Shown: positions 49,660-57,817 of the stretch, piece by piece
Numbering within the stretch: position 1 is the first letter of the stretch
Layout: every line of letters starts with the position of its first letter
Assembly: GCA_016783885.1 (NCBI GenBank)
Contig: JADHVR010000014.1
Span: 1-57,928 of the forward strand
Reading direction: 5' to 3'
DNA from: Bacteroidales bacterium
GTDB taxonomy: Bacteria; Bacteroidota; Bacteroidia; Bacteroidales; JAADJA01
DNA length: 57,928 nt
Translations under genes and position numbers: made by a program
The notes under the pieces: generated by a model
Told to the model about the DNA's origin: nothing
Database searches by the model: none
The model's input: the letters and a program-made list of their open reading frames with translations, nothing else

Positions 49660-50457
49660 ATGTTTAAAAAAGTCCTGACCTGCATCTTAACAATCACATT
49701 TACAGTAGCTTTGATATCGTGCAGCAAGTATCAAAGAATCCAAAAAAATCAGGATTATCAATACAAGTACGAGAAAGCTATTGAATATTATGATAGAGAG
49801 GATTATTACAGAGCTTTAAATCTGTTTGACCAGGTTATGCCGTTTTTTAGGGGAACCAAAGAAGCCGAAACGATTTCTTATAGATATGCGTATGCATATT
49901 ATAATCAAAAAGAATATATTTTGGCAAGCTATTATTTCGACCGGTTTGCCAAAACATTTCCGCGAAGTGATAAAGCTGAAGAATGTGCCTTTATGACGGC
50001 TTATTGTAAATACTTAGATTCGCCAATTTACAAATTGGATCAAACCAACACCGTAGAAGCCATAAAAGGACTTCAGTTATTCGCAAATGCTTATCCTAAT
50101 AGTGAAAGAATTGAACAATGCAATGAATTAATAGATGAACTAAGGGAAAAGCTGCAAAAAAAAGAATTTGAAATTGCAAAACTTTACCTGAAGATGGATA
50201 GATATAAAGCGGCAGTTACTTCATTTGAAAGCCTGCTTAAAGAATATCCCGATACTGAGTTCAGGGAAGAAGCCATGTTTTATTCTATTAAAGCATATTA
50301 CTTTTATGCTTCTAAAAGTGTAAAATCTAAAAGGAAAGAAAGATATCTCGAAGCAGTTGATATTTACAACGATTTTGTTATCATGTATCCCGGCAGTGAT
50401 TTTAATAAGGATGTTGAGTATATGTATAACCGTGCAATAAAAGAAATGGAAAATTAA
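49660..50457 (+). CDS. bamD: Outer-membrane assembly lipoprotein BamD
   Basis: 265 residues. The lipoprotein signal ends in ALISC (lipobox). Five TPR-like helical pairs follow (YEKAIEYYDREDYYRALNLF, YILASYYFDRFAKTFPRSDKAEE, then YKAAVTSFESLLKEYPDTEF), the BamD fold. It is a core part of the BAM complex inserting outer-membrane beta barrels. It heads the conserved Bacteroidota block bamD / omega / coaBC / DUF4835 / recN. Confidence 0.93.
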   Translation: MFKKVLTCILTITFTVALISCSKYQRIQKNQDYQYKYEKAIEYYDREDYYRALNLFDQVMPFFRGTKEAETISYRYAYAYYNQKEYILASYYFDRFAKTFPRSDKAEECAFMTAYCKYLDSPIYKLDQTNTVEAIKGLQLFANAYPNSERIEQCNELIDELREKLQKKEFEIAKLYLKMDRYKAAVTSFESLLKEYPDTEFREEAMFYSIKAYYFYASKSVKSKRKERYLEAVDIYNDFVIMYPGSDFNKDVEYMYNRAIKEMEN

Positions 50458-50485
50458 ACTGACATTAATTTAAAAAATAAACAGA

Positions 50486-50830
50486 ATGGATTATAAAAAA
50501 ATAAAGACAGACACTGTTGCAATTACAAGACGTATTCGTGACTTTGATGAACCTACCGGAAATATTTATGAATCCGTTGCTATTATATCTAAAAGAGCTA
50601 ACCAGATTTCATTAGAGATGAAAGAGGAGTTAAGCAAAAAAATACAGGAATTTAGCACCTCGCAAGATAATCTTGAGGAAATATTTGAAAACAGGGAGCA
50701 AATTGAAATTACAAGGTACTACGAGAGATTGCCTAAAGCAGCATTGATTGCCATTTATGAATTTTTGAATGACAAAGTTTATTATCGGAATCCTCAGAAA
50801 AAGATAATGAATCCTGATATTGTAACTTAG
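50486..50830 (+). CDS. rpoZ: RNA polymerase omega/Rpb6-like subunit
   Basis: 114 residues. TGNIYESVAIISKRANQIS is the omega/Rpb6 core, and the rest is the Bacteroidota-type extension (YYERLPKAALIAIYEFLNDKVYYR). It promotes RNA polymerase assembly. It lies 28 bases after bamD and 68 before coaBC, a position that is itself diagnostic. Confidence 0.88.
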   Translation: MDYKKIKTDTVAITRRIRDFDEPTGNIYESVAIISKRANQISLEMKEELSKKIQEFSTSQDNLEEIFENREQIEITRYYERLPKAALIAIYEFLNDKVYYRNPQKKIMNPDIVT

Positions 50831-50898
50831 ACAAGACATAAGCAAACAGGCTAATTCCAAATAATAAACAGGGATTAAGCCTTTTGAGATAAAATAAA

Positions 50899-52098
50899 GT
50901 GTTAAAGAATAAAAAAATAATCATCGGTATTACCGGCAGTATAGCTGCCTACAAGATTCCTTTTTTTGTCCGTTTATTAAAAAAAGAAGGCGCTGATGTT
51001 AAAATAATAATGACTGAGGCAGCCAAAGATTTTGTAACACCTTTAACACTTTCAGCACTATCGGAGAATCCTGTTCTTTCCGAATTTTTCGACAGGAAAG
51101 ATGGTGCGTGGCAAAGTCATATCGAACTAAGTAATTGGGCGGATATTTATCTTATTGCACCCATAACAGCTACAACTCTAGGAAAAATGGCAAATGGTAT
51201 CGCCGATAATTTGTTAGTTGCAACTTACCTTGCTGCAAAATGTCCGGTTTTTTTCGCCCCGGCTATGGACATTGATATGTTGGCTCATCCCACCACAAAA
51301 ATAAATATTCAAAAGCTGCAATCTTTTGGGAATACTCTAATTGAACCTGCCGAAGGTGAATTGGCAAGTGGATTGTGCGGCGCCGGAAGAATGCAGGAAC
51401 CTGAAAATATTGTTAACATCCTAAAATTATACTTTCAAAAAAAAAAGGATTTTAACGGGGAAAAAGTGCTGATCTCTGCTGGTCCAACCTATGAAGCAAT
51501 TGACCCTGTCAGGTTTATCGGAAATAACTCATCAGGGTATATGGGTTATGCTTTAGCAAATGAATTTGCCAACAGGGGAGCAAAAGTTGAATTGATTTCA
51601 GGTCCTGTCAGCATTGAAATACATAATAGTAATATTAATTTAACAAAAGTTACCTCTGCAAACGAAATGTACAATGCCTGCATTTCTGTTTTCCCCAAAA
51701 CCGATATTGCCATCATGACTGCTGCTGTGGCAGATTATACACCTGTAATGCCCGAAAAAAAGAAGATCAAAAAAAAGATGTCGGAATTATCTATTAAACT
51801 CAAACCTACTAAAGATATTCTTGCCGAATTAGGAAAACAAAAAAAGCAAGGACAGATTTTGGTGGGATTTGCATTAGAAACGGAAAATGAATTAGATAAT
51901 GCACAAAAGAAACTGAAAAATAAAAATTTGGATATTATCGTTTTAAATTCATTAAAAGATAAAGGAGCCGGTTTCGGATATAAAACAAATAAAGTAACAA
52001 TATCTGACAAACAAGGAAATATCAAGAGATATGGACTGAAGTCAAAACCGGAGGTGGCAAAAGATATTGCCGACAAAATCAAGTCGATTCAATTATAA
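50899..52098 (+). CDS. coaBC: Coenzyme A biosynthesis bifunctional protein CoaBC
   Basis: 399 residues. The CoaC (decarboxylase, FMN) half has GITGSIAAYK, the catalytic His in WQSHIELSNWAD (about 73), PAMDIDMLAHP (PAMD in place of the classic PAMN) and the Cys in LASGLCGAGRM (about 158). The CoaB (ligase) half begins VLISAGPTYEAIDPVRFIGN and has the Lys-rich KKKIKKK loop (about 290). It makes 4'-phosphopantetheine from phosphopantothenate. The start is GTG 50899. Confidence 0.94.
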   Translation: MLKNKKIIIGITGSIAAYKIPFFVRLLKKEGADVKIIMTEAAKDFVTPLTLSALSENPVLSEFFDRKDGAWQSHIELSNWADIYLIAPITATTLGKMANGIADNLLVATYLAAKCPVFFAPAMDIDMLAHPTTKINIQKLQSFGNTLIEPAEGELASGLCGAGRMQEPENIVNILKLYFQKKKDFNGEKVLISAGPTYEAIDPVRFIGNNSSGYMGYALANEFANRGAKVELISGPVSIEIHNSNINLTKVTSANEMYNACISVFPKTDIAIMTAAVADYTPVMPEKKKIKKKMSELSIKLKPTKDILAELGKQKKQGQILVGFALETENELDNAQKKLKNKNLDIIVLNSLKDKGAGFGYKTNKVTISDKQGNIKRYGLKSKPEVAKDIADKIKSIQL

Positions 52099-52122
52099 TT
52101 AAATTCTACTATTAATACTATT

Positions 52123-52266
52123 TAGTGTCTGTCTTTAAACTACTGAAGTTATGAAAAATCAAAAAAATAAATACCATAACTCCCCATTGTAGGGGGGAAA
52201 CAGGGGGGTTAAAATGAGCAATATATTTATTTTTTTGATTTTTGCCGACTTTATGGACAGACACTA
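52123..52266. repeat. MITE-like palindromic element, complete copy (copy 4)
   Basis: Perfect 11-base terminal inverted repeats, TAGTGTCTGTC (52123-52133) and GACAGACACTA (52256-52266), bound a 144-base element. Inside are long inverted arms (ATGAAAAATCAAAAAAATAA against TATTTATTTTTTTGATTTTT) and a CCCC/GGGG centre. It shares arms and right end with 22597-22706. It has no coding capacity. It lies between coaBC and DUF4835 and must be transcribed with that operon, forming a large hairpin. Confidence 0.75.
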
Positions 52267-52285
52267 TTTATAAAACCTGTTCTTT

Positions 52286-53182
52286 ATGAGGATTTTTGTT
52301 TTAAGTTTAATTATTTTTTCATGTTTTAGTCTTTTTGCACAGGAATTCAACTGTAACGTACAGGTTGATTCACGGCAAGTGCAGGGAACCGATAAAAAAG
52401 TGTTTGATGATATGCAAACAGCTCTTGTTGAGTTCATAAACGACAGGCAATGGACAAATTATCAATTTAAGCTGGAAGAACGGATTGATTGCAGCATAGT
52501 AATTATTATTACCGAAAGAGTTTCGACTGACGTATTTAAAGCTACTATGAATATTGTAGCCAGCCGACCGGTATATAAAACTTCATACACTTCAACTCTG
52601 TTAAACTATATAGATAAAGATTTCGATTTTGAGTATGTTCAATTTCAGCCTTTGGATTTCCAGGAAAACACACATGTTTCTAATTTAACTTCGGTTATAG
52701 CCTATTACCTGTATATTATATTAGGATTGGATTTCGATTCGTATTCCCAATTCGGAGGTACTCAGTTTTATGAAAAAGCAGAGGCTATTGTAAATACGGC
52801 ACAGAATGCCCCTGAATCGGGTTGGAAAGCTTTTGAAGGTCAGCGAAACAGGTATTGGCTTGTGGAGAATTATTTGAATAATACGTATAGCGATTTAAGA
52901 GCTTTCCTTTATCAATACCACAGGGAAGGTTTGGATGTGATGTCGGATAAAGCTGAACAGGGCAGAGCTGCTATCGGTCAAAGCCTGAGTTACCTAAAGA
53001 ATATTCATGATGAAAGACCGGGTTTGTTTTCTTTACAATTAATGCTGGATGCTAAAGGAGACGAAATTATTAATGTGTTTAGCGAGGGAAATCCAAAAGA
53101 AAAAGCCGATGCTGCAAATATTATGAAAGAAGTTGACCCTGCAAATGCCTCAAAATATTCAAAAATAACCGGCAGGAATTGA
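52286..53182 (+). CDS. DUF4835 family secreted protein
   Basis: 298 residues. A signal peptide (1-~18, ending SLFAQ) is followed by EFNCNVQVDSRQVQGTDKKVF, the DUF4835 opening, and further family stretches (FINDRQWTNYQF, YILGLDFDSYSQFGG, WKAFEGQRNRYWLVENYLNN). Function unknown, periplasmic or outer-membrane. Its fixed place between coaBC and recN in Bacteroidota suggests a link to the BAM-adjacent block, but none is proven. Confidence 0.85.
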   Translation: MRIFVLSLIIFSCFSLFAQEFNCNVQVDSRQVQGTDKKVFDDMQTALVEFINDRQWTNYQFKLEERIDCSIVIIITERVSTDVFKATMNIVASRPVYKTSYTSTLLNYIDKDFDFEYVQFQPLDFQENTHVSNLTSVIAYYLYIILGLDFDSYSQFGGTQFYEKAEAIVNTAQNAPESGWKAFEGQRNRYWLVENYLNNTYSDLRAFLYQYHREGLDVMSDKAEQGRAAIGQSLSYLKNIHDERPGLFSLQLMLDAKGDEIINVFSEGNPKEKADAANIMKEVDPANASKYSKITGRN

Positions 53183-53259
53183 GCATGGTGGTATAAGTTA
53201 CCACACATTTAAAAACAACAGCAACTTTTAATATAAGCTGATAATGAATAAAAAATGTT

Positions 53260-53267
53260 TAAATTTG
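53260..53267 (+). promoter_or_regulatory. -7 box TAAATTTG for the UPF0175 antitoxin
   Basis: TAAATTTG fits TAnnTTTG. It lies 14 bases before ATG 53282 and inside the longer open frame from 53255, which supports the downstream ATG as the true start. Confidence 0.45.
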
Positions 53268-53281
53268 TAGAAATAAATAAT

Positions 53282-53539
53282 ATGGAACGACAAATATCAA
53301 TATCATATCCGGAAACTTTAGCTTTTTTATTAAAAATGGGAACTAATGAATTTGAAAGCGAAATGAAAACTATATCATTAGTTAAACTTTATGAATTAGG
53401 AAAAATATCGTCAGGATTTGCCTCTAAATTATTGAGTATTACTCGTATTGATTTTCTTGAATTGTTGGAAAGATACAATGTGTCATATTTTCATAAAGGG
53501 CTTGAAAATGAATTAGAATCTGACTATAAAAATGCGTAA
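53282..53539 (+). CDS. UPF0175 family antitoxin
   Basis: 85 residues from ATG 53282. The UPF0175 pattern is clear: ISYPETLAFLLKM, then LVKLYELGKISSGFASKLL and ITRIDFLELLERYNVSYF, a small helix-turn-helix protein that partners DUF3368 PIN toxins. Its stop overlaps the toxin start by 8 bases. The protein looks intact although its toxin does not, so it may persist as an orphan repressor or protective antitoxin (inference). Confidence 0.8.
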   Translation: MERQISISYPETLAFLLKMGTNEFESEMKTISLVKLYELGKISSGFASKLLSITRIDFLELLERYNVSYFHKGLENELESDYKNA

Positions 53540-53866
53540 GATAATATCTAATACAACACCAATTCTTTCATTATTAAAAATAAGGAGTCTCGAGCTTACT
53601 TCTTTGACTTGGATGATGGAGAAGCAGAAGTTTTAATTCTTGCTAACGAACAAAATGCTGATTTGGTTATTCTAGATGAAATAATGGGCAGAAGGTATGC
53701 AAGGCAATTTGATATAAATTTAACTGGAACTGTTGGTATTTTATTAAAAGCCAAAGAAAAAGGACTTGTAAAATCAATTCGTGAGTTATTGAATGAACTT
53801 ACGGGAAAAGGAACTTGGTTAAATCCAAAATTGATTTCAAAAGCAATTGAATTAGCGAACGAATAA
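53532..53866 (+). pseudogene. DUF3368 PIN-like toxin, broken by deletion and frameshift
   Basis: ATG 53532 opens MRKIISNTTPILSLLKI, the typical DUF3368 start. After about 23 codons the frame is lost. From about 53597 another frame continues the family's second half: FFDLDDGEAEVLILANEQ, VILDEIMGRRYARQF and GTVGILLKAKEKGLV to a stop at 53864-53866. About 50-60 central residues that family members have are missing, and the two pieces are out of frame by two. No normal toxin can be made, so this is a decayed toxin gene. Confidence 0.75.
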
Positions 53867-53890
53867 AAAACATGTGGTAAGCAAAGGTTC

Positions 53891-53990
53891 AAAAACAAGC
53901 GGGCGGCAAGTATTAAAATGAAAAGAATTACAATAAAAATAAAACTGTACAGATTAAAACATAAGTAAGTTATAATGCCCGCCAGTTTTT
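53891..53990. repeat. Long imperfect stem-loop downstream of broken toxin
   Basis: AAAAAC (53891-53896) pairs with GTTTTT (53985-53990), and GCGGGC (53899-53904) with GCCCGC (53977-53982), around a ~70-base AT-rich loop. It lies between the toxin remnant and the right-hand direct repeat. It could be a terminator or a folded recombination site. Confidence 0.45.
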
Positions 53991-54063
53991 AGCCTTGACC
54001 GCTATGTGTTATAAGTTATTAAGAAAATAACCATTAACAATCATTTTCTATTTGAAAATCTTT

Positions 54064-55719
54064 ATGCTTTCTTTTTTATCTATACAAAATTATGCTCTGA
54101 TCAGGCAACTAAATATGGATTTTAAAGATGGTTTTTCGGTTATTACCGGCGAAACAGGTGCAGGGAAATCTATCTTATTAGGAGCATTGAATCTGATTCT
54201 CGGTAAAAGAGCCGACACACAAATTCTGTTGGATAAAAGTAAAAAGTGCATCGTTGAAGGTACTTTTCAAATTGGATATTACAATCTTCAGGAATTTTTC
54301 AGGAAATACAATCTGGATTACGACAAGAACGCAATACTTAGACGAGAGATCAATACTTATGGAAAGTCAAGAGCTTTTATTAACGATTCCCCTGTTAATT
54401 TAAGTGTTCTGAAGGAATTAGGCGATAAACTTATTGATATCCATTCGCAACGTCAAACCATTACGCTTAACGATACTAATTTTCAACTTGCCGTTATTGA
54501 TAGTTATGGAGGTATTACTGATAAAATAAATAAATACCGCACTCAATATCTTAAACTTATAGAGCTTCAAAATGACTTTCATCAATTAATTAACAAGGAA
54601 AAACAATCCGGTTCGGAACAGGATTATTATCAATTTTTATTTAACGAACTGGATGAAGCAAAGATAAGGGATGGTGAGCAAGAAGAACTGGAAAAAGAAC
54701 TTGAGATACTGAATCATTCGGAAGAGATTAAATCGAATTTGTTTTCATCAGCCCGGGTATTAGGAAATGATGAAAACAGCTTGCTTAACAATTTGTCAGG
54801 CGTTCTGAATAATATTAGCAATTTATCGAAATTCAGCGATACACTTAAAGAATTGTCAGAAAGGCTCAGCAGCTCTTATATTGAACTAACAGATATTTTT
54901 ACCGAAATAGAAAAAGTTGAACAGAGTATAATTCACGACCCGGTGAAATTAGCAGAGATCAACGACCGGCTCGACTTTATATACGGTTTACAAAAAAAAC
55001 ACCGTGTAAACTCTGTTAATGAATTACTTTTGATTAAGGAAGATATTAATACAAGACTTAAAAATTTTTCATCGTTAGAATCACAAATCAAATCGTTAAA
55101 ATCCGAGGTTAAAAAATTAGAGACTGAAGTAATTAGAAAAGCTGAAAATATATCGGTAAAACGCCGGAATGTTTTTTCTGATATTGAAAAAGAAATTGAA
55201 AACTCTCTAATTTTGCTTGGGATACCTGATGCACGTTTTCAAATAAACCATAAATTACTGAATGAAGCAGGTAAGGACGGTATTGATAAAGTAAAATTCC
55301 TTTTCAATGCCAACAGGGGAGAGGAGTTGCAGGAATTATCGAAGGTTGCCTCCGGCGGAGAAATCTCAAGGCTGATGCTTGCTGTTAAGTCGCTTATTTC
55401 TCAAAAGAATTTATTACCTACTGTTATTTTTGATGAAATAGATATCGGTGTTTCAGGGGCTATTGCCGACAAAGTTGGGAATATACTGTTGAAACTCTCC
55501 GGATCGATGCAGGTAGTTGCAATTACGCATTTACCTCAGATAGCGGGAAAAGGAGATACACATTACTTAGTTTATAAGAAAACGGCTGCAACCAAAACAA
55601 AATCAGAGATCAAACAATTAACACCTGACGAAAGAATTATTGAAATCGCTAAAATGCTGAGCGGACAAGCCGTTACATCAGCATCCGTTGAAACGGCTAA
55701 GCAGCTATTAAATAATTGA
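54064..55719 (+). CDS. recN: DNA repair protein RecN
   Basis: 551 residues from ATG 54064; an in-frame TTG at 54052 would add four residues. SMC-like ABC ATPase: Walker A GETGAGKSILLGALNL (about 29), long coiled coil (about 150-370), signature ASGGEISRLMLAVKSL (about 435), Walker B IFDEIDIGVSG (about 458) and an H-loop (ITHLPQIAG). It tethers DNA ends in double-strand break repair. It is the normal downstream member of the bamD block, here displaced by the inserted TA segment. Confidence 0.94.
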   Translation: MLSFLSIQNYALIRQLNMDFKDGFSVITGETGAGKSILLGALNLILGKRADTQILLDKSKKCIVEGTFQIGYYNLQEFFRKYNLDYDKNAILRREINTYGKSRAFINDSPVNLSVLKELGDKLIDIHSQRQTITLNDTNFQLAVIDSYGGITDKINKYRTQYLKLIELQNDFHQLINKEKQSGSEQDYYQFLFNELDEAKIRDGEQEELEKELEILNHSEEIKSNLFSSARVLGNDENSLLNNLSGVLNNISNLSKFSDTLKELSERLSSSYIELTDIFTEIEKVEQSIIHDPVKLAEINDRLDFIYGLQKKHRVNSVNELLLIKEDINTRLKNFSSLESQIKSLKSEVKKLETEVIRKAENISVKRRNVFSDIEKEIENSLILLGIPDARFQINHKLLNEAGKDGIDKVKFLFNANRGEELQELSKVASGGEISRLMLAVKSLISQKNLLPTVIFDEIDIGVSGAIADKVGNILLKLSGSMQVVAITHLPQIAGKGDTHYLVYKKTAATKTKSEIKQLTPDERIIEIAKMLSGQAVTSASVETAKQLLNN

Positions 55720-55727
55720 AAAAAAAT

Positions 55728-55735
55728 TATCTTTG
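55728..55735 (+). promoter_or_regulatory. -7 box TATCTTTG for acyl-CoA dehydrogenase gene
   Basis: TATCTTTG fits TAnnTTTG and lies 36 bases before the ATG at 55764, just after the recN stop. Confidence 0.4.
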
Positions 55736-55763
55736 TACAAAATAAATATTAAAAATATTGAAC

Positions 55764-56909
55764 ATGGTTAATTTTGAATTATCGAAAAAACAACAGGAAA
55801 TCATAGAAAAATACCGGGATTTCACTGAAAGATGGATCATCCCGAACCGGTTAAAATATGATGAATCGGCTGAGTTTCCGTGGGAAATAGTAAAGGCAGC
55901 GTATAAAGAGGGCATTGTAAACGGACCTATTGCAACAAAATTCGGCGGTAATGGCTTTAATCTTCTCGAAGGCGCTTTAGCTTCCGAAGAATTGGGCGCA
56001 GGTTGTGTGGGTATTGGTATTTGTATCGATGCTAACACACTTGCTTTAACACCCTTATTGATAGCTGCAAACGAAGATCAACAAAAGAAATTCTTTGGAC
56101 AGATCAATGAGGAGCAAGGTGTGGCAGCCTACTGTTTAACTGAACCTAACGCAGGCTCGGATGTGCAGGGAATTAAATCAACTGCTATTCAACATGGTGA
56201 TAAATACATCTTAAACGGACATAAAAGGTTTATTACCAATGGAGAGGTTGCATCTTTCATGACGGTTTTTGCTCAAACAAATCCCGAAAAAGGATCAAGA
56301 AGCCTTACCGCATTTATTGTTCCTGCCGGTTTACCTGGGATTGAGATAAAACCACACTTAGAAAAAATGGGACAAAAAGCCTCGGTTCAAAATGAGATAA
56401 TTTTTACCGATGTTGAAGTCCCTGTTGAAAACAGGATAGGAGGGGAGGGATATGGTTTTGTTTTTGCCATGAAAACATTTGACAGAACAAGGACAGGCGT
56501 TGCCGCTCTGAGTGTTGGAAATGCACGTGCTGCTTATGAAATTGCAAAAAACTGGACAAAAACCAGGATCCAGTTTGGAAAGCCTATTGCAGCTAACCAG
56601 GCAATCGGCTTTATGTTAGCGGATATGGCAACCGAAATTGAAGCTGCCAGGTTGATGACGTGGTATGCTGCATGGGCTTTTGATACCGGACAGCGGATAT
56701 TATCAAAACTCTCGGCAATGTCGAAATTATATGCATCCGATATGGGAATGAAAGTTACCACAAACGCAGTACAGGCTATGGGTGGCGACGGTTATTCAAG
56801 AGATTTTTACGTAGAGAAAATGATGCGCGATGCCAAGCTGTGCCAGATATATGAAGGAACCAATCAAATACAAAGGTTAGTAATCTCGAAAGCTATTTTA
56901 AAGGAATAA
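55764..56909 (+). CDS. Acyl-CoA dehydrogenase
   Basis: 381 residues from ATG 55764 (a TTG at 55758 adds two). Full ACAD fold: AYCLTEPNAGSDVQGIKSTA (FAD/substrate loop), GHKRFITNGEVA, ARTQFGKP-like TRIQFGKPIAANQAI, QAMGGDGYSRDFYVEKMMRD and the catalytic Glu in IYEGTNQIQR (about 366). It oxidises short- or medium-chain acyl-CoA and passes electrons to ETF. No beta-oxidation partner is adjacent. Confidence 0.92.
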   Translation: MVNFELSKKQQEIIEKYRDFTERWIIPNRLKYDESAEFPWEIVKAAYKEGIVNGPIATKFGGNGFNLLEGALASEELGAGCVGIGICIDANTLALTPLLIAANEDQQKKFFGQINEEQGVAAYCLTEPNAGSDVQGIKSTAIQHGDKYILNGHKRFITNGEVASFMTVFAQTNPEKGSRSLTAFIVPAGLPGIEIKPHLEKMGQKASVQNEIIFTDVEVPVENRIGGEGYGFVFAMKTFDRTRTGVAALSVGNARAAYEIAKNWTKTRIQFGKPIAANQAIGFMLADMATEIEAARLMTWYAAWAFDTGQRILSKLSAMSKLYASDMGMKVTTNAVQAMGGDGYSRDFYVEKMMRDAKLCQIYEGTNQIQRLVISKAILKE

Positions 56910-57001
56910 AATTCAGCAGCTACAAAGAATATTTCCAATAAGGATAATTGAACTTGATGAGAAGGAAAGGTTTTTTATTAATTACTTTTTTGAATCTATT
57001 G

Positions 57002-57415
57002 TCAACAGATAATCTGTAATAACAACTCTTGAAGCTGAAATAATAGTAAAAGAATCCAAAGTATTATAAATAATTTTGGCATATTTTTAGATGCCTTAAA
57101 TCCTTTATCAGTTGCACGTTCACTTGTATCAATATTTCCTTCTTCCTTATATTGCTTTTTTAAGTCATACATAGCCATTATAGCTGCGTTAACGCTTATA
57201 CGAATAATATTACTAAATAATATTCCAAAAATAGCCATAACTAATAACAGAAAATGGGTTATAATTGTAATAGATTCTGCCTCCATAATTTTCACAAAAA
57301 TATTCGCATATCCAGCAAATAGTAATGTTTGGGTAATCAATAACCACGTTAATCGTTGGTTGATTAACCCATCTTCATGTTTCCATTTTTCTCTAAATTC
57401 CTCATATTTACTCAT
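57002..57415 (-). CDS. Small membrane protein of unknown function
   Basis: 137 residues. A soluble, charged N-terminus (MSKYEEFREKWKHEDGLINQ) is followed by hydrophobic segments at about 22-42, 50-72 and 113-135. A polar middle (LKKQYKEEGNIDTSERATDK) separates the last two. No family was recognised. The codon and base pattern is AT-rich like the neighbouring accessory DNA. It lies alone on the minus strand, between the acyl-CoA dehydrogenase gene and a HepT-type toxin gene. Confidence 0.65.
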   Translation of the reverse strand: MSKYEEFREKWKHEDGLINQRLTWLLITQTLLFAGYANIFVKIMEAESITIITHFLLLVMAIFGILFSNIIRISVNAAIMAMYDLKKQYKEEGNIDTSERATDKGFKASKNMPKLFIILWILLLLFQLQELLLQIIC

Positions 57416-57817
57416 AGTGATTTAATTTATCAATTATAATAATTAAGTATTTAATATGTTATAATATGTCAAATTTGTATTCTTTATTAAATTCTGACTA
57501 ACGTCAAATTATATTACTGATTATCTGTGCTTTATAGTTTAATCGAATTTATCAATTTTTACCGAATTTTTCCACCCCTATTTTGACGTTAGCTTGAGAA
57601 ATTAATCAAGTTCTCGTGATATGGGGAATTACAGCCAACGTCAGTTTGTCTAACAACCTTCCGTTTTATTAAAATTCAGACAAATATAAGCCGATTTAAG
57701 GGTGCTTTGAAAAAATTAATAAATATTTTATTATTTAGCCTATTGGTGAGAACACCAACAGGGGGCAGGCAAACTACTGAAACCGCTACTGAATATATAC
57801 CGTGTTACCTGCTGGCA
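57416..57817. other. Accessory spacer with inverted CTAACGTCAAA motif
   Basis: No gene seen. CTAACGTCAAA (57498-57508) and its perfect inverse TTTGACGTTAG (57582-57592) are 73 bases apart, and a third partial copy (CCAACGTCAG) lies near 57633. TTGGTGAGAACACCAA (57744-57759) is a small hairpin. ACCGCTACTG..ACCGTGTTA (57782-57807) recalls ACCGCTATGTGTTATAA near 53999. The region looks like mobile or recombination-prone DNA. Confidence 0.45.

Larger units (their letters stand above)
53188..54018. other. Inserted TA segment bounded by a 13-bp direct repeat
   Basis: GTGGTATAAGTTA (53188-53200) and GTGTTATAAGTTA (54006-54018) match at 12 of 13 positions and enclose the UPF0175 antitoxin, the broken toxin and a long stem-loop. 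The segment separates DUF4835 from recN, which are normally adjacent. This is the pattern left by insertion of a discrete DNA segment at a short target, though the mechanism is not identified. Confidence 0.5.

Noticed and set aside
53867..54018. Classical integron attC site
   Set aside because: The fold and location are suggestive, but the core does not match the GTTRRRY/RYYYAAC consensus. It was kept only as a weaker cassette hypothesis.
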